This document shows, one piece after another, positions 8,034 through 14,643 of a DNA stretch of 39,643 nucleotides (positions within the stretch are counted from its first letter, which is position 1; every line of letters starts with the position of its first letter). The position numbers and the translations under genes were made by a program. This DNA is from Actinomadura sp. KC216 (GTDB lineage: Bacteria; Actinomycetota; Actinomycetes; Streptosporangiales; Streptosporangiaceae): assembly GCF_004348535.1 (NCBI RefSeq), contig NZ_SMJX01000045.1, positions 1 to 39,643 on the forward strand. The letters run 5' to 3'. The notes under the pieces are model-generated. The model searched no databases, was not told where the DNA came from, and worked only from the letters and a program-made list of their open reading frames with translations.

Positions 8034-9101
8034 ATGCCCAGAGGCACAACATGCCCGGTCACGCGCCGGACGGCCGCATGCCGGGCCGCCGCCGTACGCT
8101 CCGGTACTCGTATGCGGGCAGCGGTGTTGGCGCTGTTCGTCGCGGTCGTGCTGGTCTGGGTCTCCGGATGCGGCGGCGACACGGGACGTGCCGGAGACGA
8201 CCGCGCGGGAGCGGCGCCGTCCGGTTTCCCGGCGACGGTGGCCAACTGCGGGGTGACGACCACCTACCAGCGCCCGCCGAAGCGTGCGGTGTCGCTGAAC
8301 CAGCACGCGACCGAGGTGATGCTCGCTCTCGACCTGGAGAAGTCGATGGTCGGGACGGGCTACCTCGATGACCGGATCCTCCCGGAGTTCCGGGCCGCTT
8401 ACGACCGGGTGAAGGTGCTGTCGAAGGAGTATCCCTCCTACGAGGCGCTGCTTGAGGCCGAGCCCGACTTCGTCTACGGCGGATGGGCGAGCACATTCGA
8501 GGACGGCCGCAGCCGGGCCGCGTTGAAGAAGGCCGGGATCGACACCCACCTCAATATCGAGGAATGCCCCAAGGGCCCGGTGACCATGGCCACGGTCGAG
8601 GAGGAGATCCGGACCGTCGCCAAGATCTTCGGCGTCCCGGACCGGGCCGAGCGGCGCATCGCCGCGCTGCGCGCCGTCCTGGAGCGGGTCAAGGCGCGGC
8701 TCGCCGAGCCGGCTCCCGCCGCGACCCCCGTCAGGGTCGCCGTCTACGACAGCGGCGACAAGACCGTGTACACCGCGGGCGGCGCCGGGATCGGCAACGA
8801 GATCATCCGGCTGGCGGGCGGGACCAACCTGTTCTCCGACGTGAGCAAGGCCTACGGGGACGTCTCGTTCGAGCAACTGGCCGCGCGGGCGCCCGAGGCC
8901 ATCGTCATCTACGACTACGGAGACCAGCCCGCCGAGGACAAGAAGAGATTCCTGCTGTCCAGCCCGGCGCTGAAGGACGTCCCCGCCATCAGGAACAAGC
9001 GGTTCGCGGTCCTGCCGCTGTCGTCCACGGTGACCGGCGTCCGAGCGGCCTCCGCTGTCGAGTCGCTGGCCCGCCAGCTGCACCCGGACCGGTTCGGATG
9101 A
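8034..9101 (+). CDS. ABC transporter substrate-binding lipoprotein (PF01497, BtuF/FepB-like)
   Basis: The 355-residue product starts at ATG 8034, preceded by GAGAGGAGAGG. After a basic N-terminus there is one hydrophobic stretch, AAVLALFVAVVLVWVSGC, with a VSGC lipobox (Cys 45), so the mature protein is lipid-anchored outside the membrane. The fold follows the periplasmic-binding family PF01497: KRAVSLNQHATEVMLALDLE, PSYEALLEAEPDFVYGGWAS, a long helix linking two lobes, then ARAPEAIVIYDYG. This family binds cobalamin or ferric siderophores. The B12 riboswitch favours a corrinoid or cobalt-related cargo; the nearby FhuF-like reductase equally allows a metal chelate. The stop overlaps the permease start by ATGA. 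Confidence 0.88.
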   Translation: MPRGTTCPVTRRTAACRAAAVRSGTRMRAAVLALFVAVVLVWVSGCGGDTGRAGDDRAGAAPSGFPATVANCGVTTTYQRPPKRAVSLNQHATEVMLALDLEKSMVGTGYLDDRILPEFRAAYDRVKVLSKEYPSYEALLEAEPDFVYGGWASTFEDGRSRAALKKAGIDTHLNIEECPKGPVTMATVEEEIRTVAKIFGVPDRAERRIAALRAVLERVKARLAEPAPAATPVRVAVYDSGDKTVYTAGGAGIGNEIIRLAGGTNLFSDVSKAYGDVSFEQLAARAPEAIVIYDYGDQPAEDKKRFLLSSPALKDVPAIRNKRFAVLPLSSTVTGVRAASAVESLARQLHPDRFG

Positions 9102-10189
9102 CCGGCCTCGCCGAGCCACGCGTCTCCGGCGGACGGGCGCCGGTCGCCGCCGCCCACCGCGCCCGCACCCGCCTTCCCTATCCGCTGGTCCTGGCGCTGT
9201 TCGGCGGGCTGGTGCTGGTGGCGGGCACGGCGGGGATCGCCGCGGGCTCGGTGCGGATCCCGCCCGGCCAGGTCTGGGGCATCCTGCTCCACCAGCTTCA
9301 TCCCGCCCTGGCGGACCCGGCCTGGTCACCGGTCCGCGAGACGATCGTGATGGACGTCCGGCTGCCCCGCGTGCTGCTGTGCGCGGTGGTCGGAGCGGGC
9401 CTGTCGGTCTGCGGGATGGCCCTGCAAGCCGTGGTCCGCAACCCCCTGGCCGACCCCATGCTGCTGGGCGTGTCCTCGGGCGCGATGGTCGGCGCGGTGC
9501 TCGTGGTGGTGTTCCCGGTCGCGTGGTTCGGCATGTTCTCCATGCCGCTGGCCGCCTTCGCGGGCGCGCTACTGGCGTTGGTGCTGGTGTACTTCCTGGC
9601 CCGCTCCGGCGGACGGATGACCACGGTGCGGCTGGTGCTGGCGGGCGTCGCCACCGCCGAGGTGCTCACGGCGGTCGCGAGCTACCTGGTCATCACCTCC
9701 GACGACCCCCGCGCCGCCGAATCGGCGCTGCGCTGGATGCTCGGCGGCCTGGCCGGTACCACCTGGACGCTGCTGTGGCTCCCCGCCGCCGTGGTCCTCG
9801 CGGGCACGGCGGTGCTGCTCGGGCTGTCCCGTCCGCTCAACCTGCTGCTGGCCGGGGAGGAGGCCGCCGCGGCCCTGGGCCTGGACGTGCACCGCTTCCG
9901 CGGGGCGCTGTTCACGCTGGTCGCCCTGATGATCGGCGCGATCGTCGCGGTCAGCGGCTCCATCGGGTTCGTCGGGCTGATCATGCCGCATGCGGTGCGG
10001 CTGCTCGTCGGCGCCGACCACCGCCGCGCCCTGCCCGCCGCGGCCCTGCTCGGCGCCGGGTTCCTGATCCTCGCCGATCTGGCCGCGCGGACCCTGATCA
10101 GCCCCGAGGAGGTCCCCGTCGGCATCCTCACCGCTCTGGTCGGCGGCCCCTTCTTCCTCCTCCTGATGCGGCGGAAGGCGGCGCGGTGA
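9098..10189 (+). CDS. FecCD-family ABC permease (BtuC/FepD-like)
   Basis: The 363-residue protein has about ten hydrophobic segments and the FecCD landmarks: RLPRVLLCAVVGAGLSVCGM, ALQAVVRNPLADPMLLGVSS with the conserved NPLA-x-P-x-(L/I)-G, GALFTLVALMIGAIVAVSGS, and IGFVGLIMPHAVRLLVGADH, the GFVGL-x-(V/I)PH-x-(A/V)R motif. It forms the homodimeric membrane channel used by B12 and siderophore importers. The start ATG 9098 overlaps the upstream stop, and the gene overlaps the ATPase start by GTGA, so the three genes should be translationally coupled. A single permease gene, rather than an FepD/FepG pair, is more like BtuCD than many siderophore systems. Confidence 0.92.
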   Translation: MTGLAEPRVSGGRAPVAAAHRARTRLPYPLVLALFGGLVLVAGTAGIAAGSVRIPPGQVWGILLHQLHPALADPAWSPVRETIVMDVRLPRVLLCAVVGAGLSVCGMALQAVVRNPLADPMLLGVSSGAMVGAVLVVVFPVAWFGMFSMPLAAFAGALLALVLVYFLARSGGRMTTVRLVLAGVATAEVLTAVASYLVITSDDPRAAESALRWMLGGLAGTTWTLLWLPAAVVLAGTAVLLGLSRPLNLLLAGEEAAAALGLDVHRFRGALFTLVALMIGAIVAVSGSIGFVGLIMPHAVRLLVGADHRRALPAAALLGAGFLILADLAARTLISPEEVPVGILTALVGGPFFLLLMRRKAAR

Positions 10190-11001
10190 CCATGGACGCG
10201 CCGACCACGGGCACCGGCCCCCCGGCCGGGACGCTGCGGGCCGAGGAGGTCTCCGTCGTCATCGACGGCCGGACCCTGGTGGACGCCGTCTCGCTGACCG
10301 CGGCGCCGGCAGAGATCGTCGGGCTCGTCGGCCCCAACGGCGCCGGGAAATCCACCCTGCTGCGCACCTTCTACCGCGCGCGGCGCCCCACCTCGGGACG
10401 GGTCCTGCTGGACGGCGAGGACGTCTGGCGCATGCCCGGCAAACACCTCTCCAGGCGCCTGGCCGCCGTCCTCCAGGAGACGCCCGGCGACTTCGAGCTG
10501 ACCGTGTACGACGTCGTGGCGATGGGCCGCACCCCGCACAAGCGCGCCTTCCAGGGCGACGACACCGGTGACCGCGAGATCATCACCGGATCGCTGGCGG
10601 AACTGGAGGCCGCGCACCTGGTCGACGCGCCGTTCGATCGCCTGTCCGGAGGCGAGAAGCAGCGCGTCCTCATCGCCCGCGCGCTGGCCCAGCGAACCGG
10701 GATCCTGGTCCTGGACGAGCCGACCAACCACCTGGACCTGCGGCACCAGATCGACGCCCTCCGTCTCGTCCGCCGCCTCGGCGTCACCGCGGTCGTCGCC
10801 CTGCACGACCTCAACCTGGCCGCCTCGTTCTGCGACCGCCTCCACGTCCTGGACGCCGGCCGGACCGTCGCGACAGGGCCACCGGGTGACGTGCTCACGC
10901 CGGAACTGCTGGCCGACGTCTACCGCGTCGACGCCGAGGTCGCCGAGCATCCCCGCAGCGGCCACCCGCAGATCACCGTTCTTCCCCCAGGACCCATCTG
11001 A
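10186..11001 (+). CDS. ABC transporter ATP-binding protein (BtuD/FepC-like)
   Basis: This is a complete nucleotide-binding domain of 271 residues: Walker A GPNGAGKST, Q-loop AAVLQETPGD, signature LSGGEKQRVLIARALAQ, Walker B ILVLDEPTNHLD and the switch His in VVALHDLNLAA. The sequence between (LTVYDVVAMGRTPHK) is typical of ATPases paired with FecCD permeases. GTG 10186 overlaps the permease stop and has GGAAGG eight bases upstream; ATG 10192, two codons later, is possible. It should drive uptake through the permease just upstream. A 109-nt gap follows before the FhuF-like gene, with a 14-bp direct repeat but no evident terminator. Confidence 0.93.
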   Translation: MTMDAPTTGTGPPAGTLRAEEVSVVIDGRTLVDAVSLTAAPAEIVGLVGPNGAGKSTLLRTFYRARRPTSGRVLLDGEDVWRMPGKHLSRRLAAVLQETPGDFELTVYDVVAMGRTPHKRAFQGDDTGDREIITGSLAELEAAHLVDAPFDRLSGGEKQRVLIARALAQRTGILVLDEPTNHLDLRHQIDALRLVRRLGVTAVVALHDLNLAASFCDRLHVLDAGRTVATGPPGDVLTPELLADVYRVDAEVAEHPRSGHPQITVLPPGPI

Positions 11002-11036
11002 GAAATGGCGAGCCGATGACCCGGATATCGCGTGGC

Positions 11037-11075
11037 TGAACTCCGAAAACCCGGCGGAAGGTGAACTCCGAAAAC
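11037..11075. repeat. 14-bp direct repeat between ATPase and FhuF-like genes
   Basis: TGAACTCCGAAAAC occurs at 11037-11050 and again at 11062-11075, 25 bp apart start to start. It lies in the 109-nt gap after the ATPase gene. It may be a regulator half-site pair or a simple local duplication; nothing in the sequence decides between them. Confidence 0.5.
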
Positions 11076-11110
11076 GTCTGCCGGTTGCCGCGGAAAGGAG
11101 GACCGCATCC

Positions 11111-11851
11111 ATGACGCGTCTCTCGCCCGTCTCGCCCGACACCGTCATGGCGGCGCTCGCCGAGGCCGCCTCGCTGGGCGGCTTCTTCGCGATCGCCGTG
11201 GGAGGCCCGGAGACCGGATGGCGACCGGCCGACGACGCCTACGCCGACGGCATGCAGGACCTGGTCGACGCCACCGCGCTGCGCTACGGCGCCGCCGAGA
11301 TGCGGATCGCGGCCTCGATCACGCAGCTCGGGCATGCGGCGCGGCTGTGGTCACCGGTCCTGTACGGTGCGGCCGCGCACGGCATCGTCCTCGACCTGGG
11401 AGAACTGCGGCGGGCCGAGAGCGGTCCCGCACTCGGTGTCCCGGCCCCGCGAGGCCACCGCGTACCCGCGCCGGACGGGCGCCTCGCGGAGGCGCTCTAC
11501 CAGGCGGTGGTCGTCCGGCACTTGGACCGCCTGGCGGCGGGCCTGCGCGTCAAGGTCGCCGCCGGCCTGCTGTACGGCAACGCGGCCTCGGCCCTGGCCG
11601 AGGCCGCCCGCGCGACCCTGACCGCCCGCCCGGAACTGCACGCCGGCCTCGCCGAGCTCACCGGGGAGCTGCTGAGCACTGGCCGTCTCTCCGGGACCGG
11701 GCGGATCATTTCGGCCCGCCTGGGCTTCCGGCGCCGCAGCTGCTGCCTGTACTACCGGGTTCCGGACGGGGAGAAGTGCGAGGACTGCTCATTGGCGAAG
11801 CAGGCCGGCGATCAAGGAATTGCGGAAAAGAACGCGCTCGGCCCCCGTTGA
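11111..11851 (+). CDS. FhuF-like (2Fe-2S) siderophore-iron reductase family protein
   Basis: The 246-residue product starts at ATG 11111 with GGAGG at 11097-11101. The N-terminal two thirds are helical and alanine-rich (ADGMQDLVDATALRYGAAEM, then ASITQLGHAARLWSPVLYGA) as in FhuF. The C-terminus carries RRSCCLYYRVPDGEKCEDCS, that is CC-x10-C-x2-C, the FhuF [2Fe-2S] ligand pattern. In the family this cluster reduces ferric iron in a siderophore so that the metal can be released in the cytoplasm. Under a B12 riboswitch the substrate could instead be a cobalt(III) or corrinoid complex; that is inference. It sits between the importer and the peptide/YcaO genes, linking uptake with the RiPP part. 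Confidence 0.8.
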   Translation: MTRLSPVSPDTVMAALAEAASLGGFFAIAVGGPETGWRPADDAYADGMQDLVDATALRYGAAEMRIAASITQLGHAARLWSPVLYGAAAHGIVLDLGELRRAESGPALGVPAPRGHRVPAPDGRLAEALYQAVVVRHLDRLAAGLRVKVAAGLLYGNAASALAEAARATLTARPELHAGLAELTGELLSTGRLSGTGRIISARLGFRRRSCCLYYRVPDGEKCEDCSLAKQAGDQGIAEKNALGPR

Positions 11852-11889
11852 CCGCTAAGCCGATATCCACTTACGCTACTTGCAACTAG

Positions 11890-11914
11890 ATCGCAGGTGC
11901 GCAGAACTTGCGAT
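11890..11914. promoter_or_regulatory. Inverted repeat upstream of the small peptide gene
   Basis: ATCGCA at 11890-11895 and TGCGAT at 11909-11914 form a perfect 6-bp inverted repeat with a 13-nt spacer, 40 nt before the start of the 43-residue peptide gene. The gap between the FhuF-like gene and the peptide gene (102 nt) is unusual for this otherwise tight operon, so a separate promoter or operator for the peptide is possible. No -35/-10 pair can be assigned with confidence. Confidence 0.3.
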
Positions 11915-11953
11915 AGAGGGTGCATGTTCTGTGCGCTCCGAAAGGAGACCGCC

Positions 11954-12085
11954 ATGGCACACCACGGATTCGCCGAGCCGGAGGAGCCCCAGAAGGGGCT
12001 GAAGTCCCACACCCCCGCGGTGGACGCCCCGTTCGAGTGGCGCGAGGACCGCGAAACCGAGCAGGCCGAGGAGGCCGAGAACTGA
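11954..12085 (+). CDS. Candidate RiPP precursor peptide, 43 residues
   Basis: ATG 11954 has AAAGGAG at 11941-11947, one of the best ribosome binding sites in the operon. The product starts MAHHGFAEPEEPQKGLKSHT, continues PAVDAPFEW and ends in a strongly acidic tail, REDRETEQAEEAEN. There is no Cys; the only residues a cyclodehydratase could heterocyclise are Ser18, Thr20 and Thr35. The middle segment K14-W29 is the best guess for a core, with the acidic end as a follower; an N-terminal core at MAHHGF is an alternative. No signal peptide or double-Gly site is present. Position just before the YcaO gene, small size and the hairpin after it support the precursor role. No described RiPP class is recognised. 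Confidence 0.65.
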   Translation: MAHHGFAEPEEPQKGLKSHTPAVDAPFEWREDRETEQAEEAEN

Positions 12086-12107
12086 CCGACTACTGACCGG
12101 GTGTCGG

Positions 12108-12131
12108 GGGAGCGGCCCGCGGGCCGCTCCC
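12108..12131. terminator. Perfect 24-nt palindrome after the peptide gene (attenuator or mRNA-stabilising hairpin)
   Basis: The halves GGGAGCGGCCCG (12108-12119) and CGGGCCGCTCCC (12120-12131) are exact reverse complements, giving a GC-rich stem of up to 10-11 pairs. It starts 22 nt after the peptide stop and lies before the YcaO start. There is no T-tract, so it is not a standard intrinsic terminator. Such hairpins behind RiPP precursor genes commonly raise precursor mRNA over enzyme mRNA; that role is inferred. Confidence 0.6.
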
Positions 12132-12175
12132 TCACCCCTCAACCGGGCGGGACGGGAAGGAGCGATGAGGAGCCG

Positions 12176-13594
12176 GTGAAAGCCCAGATCGTGCGCGGCG
12201 ACCGATCGGGTCTCGTCGAGCGGGTCGAGCTCGACCGGCCGCGGGTGCGTCCCGTCCCGTCGTGCGTCTCCTACAGCGCCTGGGCGTCGTCGCATCCCCA
12301 GCACGCGCCATGGACGGTCGACACCGTCACCGGCGGTGCCGCGCTGGCCGATCACGAGGCCGCCCGCCGGGCCGCCATAGGCGAGGCCGTCGAACGCTAC
12401 TGCGCGAACGTCGTGCCTCCCCGGCTTCCCACCGGATCGTTCACGGCGCTCCGCCGAGCGGGCGCGGACGCGGTCGACCCGCGCGAGTTCGCGCTGTACT
12501 CGGCCGCGCAGTACGCACACCGCGGCTTTCCCTTCGTCGCGCTGACACCGGGCCTGGAGATCGCCTGGGCACCGGGCCGCACGCTCGATGGCGACGACGA
12601 GATCCTCGTGCCCGCCTCCCTGGTCTACGTCAACTACTTCCGCGGCGAGCGCGCCGCCGAGCCGCCCACCAACTACCCGTTGCTCGCCGGGACGGCCGCT
12701 GGGACGAGCGCGCTGGAGGCGACCCTTCCCGCGCTGGAAGAGCTGTTGGAACGCGACGCGGTCACGCTCTGGTGGCTCAGCGGAGCCCCCGCGACCGCCC
12801 CCGCCTTCGAGCCGGACGCGAACGGGCCCCTGGCGACCGCGCTCACCGAGGCCGAGCGGGCCGGGCTGCGCGTGTCCCTGCTGCGCATCCCCTCGACCTT
12901 CGAGGTGCAGGTCGCCGGAGTCTTCGTCGAGGACCCGGCGCGCCGGCTGGTCGCCTTCGGCAGCGCCTGCCGCCCGGCGCCGGAGGCGGCGACCGCGAAG
13001 GCGTTTACCGAGGCCCTCGGCATGCACGAGGCGGGCCTGGACCTGCTGGACGCCGGCGGACCGTTCTGGACAGCCGTCCGCGCAGGGAAGATCACCGGCC
13101 GGCCGTACCGAGCCCATCGCAGTGACCGCGCCTACCTCGACGGCTTCCGCCCGGATCTCCGCGACGTCAACGACGTGCGGCTGCATCTCCAGCTCTACCT
13201 CGACCCGCGGGCGCAGGACGGGCGGCTGGCCCGGCTCCGCCACCCCAGGCCCGCTCACCCAGCACCCGCTCATCCCGCCCCCGCTCACCCCGGGTCCGCC
13301 CGCGCCGAGCCTGCCGCCGTTCCGGCCGGGCCGCACCAGCGGCTCGGCCGCTACCTGAGCCTGCTCGACGACCAGGGGCTGCGCGCCGTCGTAGTCGACC
13401 TCACGACCCGCGAGGCCGCGGAGGCCGGGCTGAGCGTCGTCCGCGTCATCGTGCCGGGCCTGTACTCCAACGCCCCCGCGGCGTTCCCTTTCCTCGGCGG
13501 CGAGCGGCTCTACCGAGAGCCGCCGGCGCGGGGCTGGACGCCCGGCCCGCTCACCGAGGACGGCCTCGTCCGCGACCCCCTCCCGTTCTCCTGA
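12176..13594 (+). CDS. YcaO-domain protein (RiPP cyclodehydratase-like)
   Basis: The 472-residue protein has YcaO landmarks in order: SYSAWASSHPQHAPW, then AARRAAIGEAVERYCANVVP (the EA-x-ER ATP-site helix), GTAAGTSALEATLPALEELL and ERDAVTLWWLSG (the E-x2-ERDA-x-(A/T)LWW block shared with azoline cyclodehydratases), and TAKAFTEALGMHEAGLDLL. YcaO enzymes phosphorylate a backbone amide and insert an oxygen, sulfur or nitrogen nucleophile. No E1-like/ThiF partner domain is fused or encoded nearby. A His/Pro/Ala-rich repeat linker (about residues 355-385, HPAPAHPAPAHPG) splits the C-terminal part. The end is DPLPFS, only a partial match to the PxPxP tail. GTG 12176 follows GAGGAG/GGAAGGAG; the exact start is uncertain. 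Confidence 0.85.
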   Translation: MKAQIVRGDRSGLVERVELDRPRVRPVPSCVSYSAWASSHPQHAPWTVDTVTGGAALADHEAARRAAIGEAVERYCANVVPPRLPTGSFTALRRAGADAVDPREFALYSAAQYAHRGFPFVALTPGLEIAWAPGRTLDGDDEILVPASLVYVNYFRGERAAEPPTNYPLLAGTAAGTSALEATLPALEELLERDAVTLWWLSGAPATAPAFEPDANGPLATALTEAERAGLRVSLLRIPSTFEVQVAGVFVEDPARRLVAFGSACRPAPEAATAKAFTEALGMHEAGLDLLDAGGPFWTAVRAGKITGRPYRAHRSDRAYLDGFRPDLRDVNDVRLHLQLYLDPRAQDGRLARLRHPRPAHPAPAHPAPAHPGSARAEPAAVPAGPHQRLGRYLSLLDDQGLRAVVVDLTTREAAEAGLSVVRVIVPGLYSNAPAAFPFLGGERLYREPPARGWTPGPLTEDGLVRDPLPFS

Positions 13595-13620
13595 CCCACC
13601 CCACCTGGAAGGAACGCCCC

Positions 13621-14643
13621 ATGCGTCTCGGGCTGGCCCTGGGCTACGGCGGAGAGCCGATCGAAGACGTGCTGCCGATCGTCGAGCACGCCGAACGCAT
13701 CGGCGTCGACTCGGTGTGGAGCGTCGAGGAGTACGGCCCCGACGCCGTCAGCGTCCTCGGATACCTCGCCGCCGTGACCGAACGCGTCAAGCTCGGCACC
13801 GCCGTCATGCAGATCCCCGCCAGAACCCCGGCGGCCACCGCGATGACCGCGATGACCCTGGACGTCCTGTCGAACGGACGCTTCCAGCTCGGTCTCGGAC
13901 TGTCGGTGCCCTGGATCGCCGAGGGCTGGCATGGGCAGCCCTACGCCCGCCCGCTCCAGCGCGTCCGCGAGTACGCCGAGATCGTCCGCAAGGCGGTCGC
14001 GCGGGACGAGCGCGTCCACCACGAAGGCGAGATATACCAGCTTCCCTACCATGGGCCCGGGTCCACCGGACGGGCACGGCCAGTCCGATCGGAGATGGAA
14101 CCGCTACGCTCGCGCATCCCGCTCTACCTGGGCGCCATCGGCCCGAAGAGCGTCGCGCTGGCGGGCGAGATCGCCGACGGCTGGCTGTCGGGAATGTACG
14201 CCCCCGAGCATGAGAAGGCCCTGACCCGTCCCCTCGACGAGGGAAGCCACCGGGGCGGGCGCGCTCCCGGCGACGTCAAGATCGCCCCGATCCTGTACGT
14301 GGCCCGCGCCGCGACGGCGGCCGAGGGGCGCGACGAGCTGCGCCCGCTGTTCGCGCACCTGATCGGCGCCGCCGGCGCAGGCGTCCGCAACACCTATTTC
14401 GACGTGGCCTGCCAGATGGGATACGAAGGCGCGGCCCACGACATCCGCGACCACCTCGCCGAAGGACGCAGGGACGACGCCGCCGCGGCAGTCCCCGGCA
14501 CGCTCCTCGACCAGGTCGCGCTCGCGGGGCCGCTCCCGGCGATCGTCGACCGGATCTCCGCCTGGAAGGACTCGCGCGTGGAAACCCTGATCCTCCTCAG
14601 CCGCGACACCGAACTGCTGGAAGCCGCGCAGGCCGCCCTGTGA
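13621..14643 (+). CDS. LLM-class (F420/flavin-dependent) oxidoreductase
   Basis: ATG 13621 follows GGAAGGA. The 340 residues make the luciferase-like TIM barrel typical of F420-dependent enzymes: MRLGLALGYGG, ERIGVDSVWSVEEYGPDAVS, RVKLGTAVMQIPARTPAATA, LDVLSNGRFQLGLGLSVPWI, EGWHGQPYARPLQRVREYAE, and IPLYLGAIGPKSVALAGEIA followed by DGWLSGM. In RiPP pathways enzymes of this class reduce or oxidise the peptide backbone or heterocycles. Lying between YcaO and the exporter, it is most simply a tailoring enzyme acting on the YcaO product. F420 rather than FMN is inferred from similarity to the actinobacterial group. Its stop overlaps the start of the MATE gene. Confidence 0.85.
   Translation: MRLGLALGYGGEPIEDVLPIVEHAERIGVDSVWSVEEYGPDAVSVLGYLAAVTERVKLGTAVMQIPARTPAATAMTAMTLDVLSNGRFQLGLGLSVPWIAEGWHGQPYARPLQRVREYAEIVRKAVARDERVHHEGEIYQLPYHGPGSTGRARPVRSEMEPLRSRIPLYLGAIGPKSVALAGEIADGWLSGMYAPEHEKALTRPLDEGSHRGGRAPGDVKIAPILYVARAATAAEGRDELRPLFAHLIGAAGAGVRNTYFDVACQMGYEGAAHDIRDHLAEGRRDDAAAAVPGTLLDQVALAGPLPAIVDRISAWKDSRVETLILLSRDTELLEAAQAAL

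Noticed and set aside
8483-9097. N-terminal extension of the permease frame
   Set aside because: It overlaps the substrate-binding protein gene out of frame; ATG 9098 overlapping the upstream stop is the natural start.
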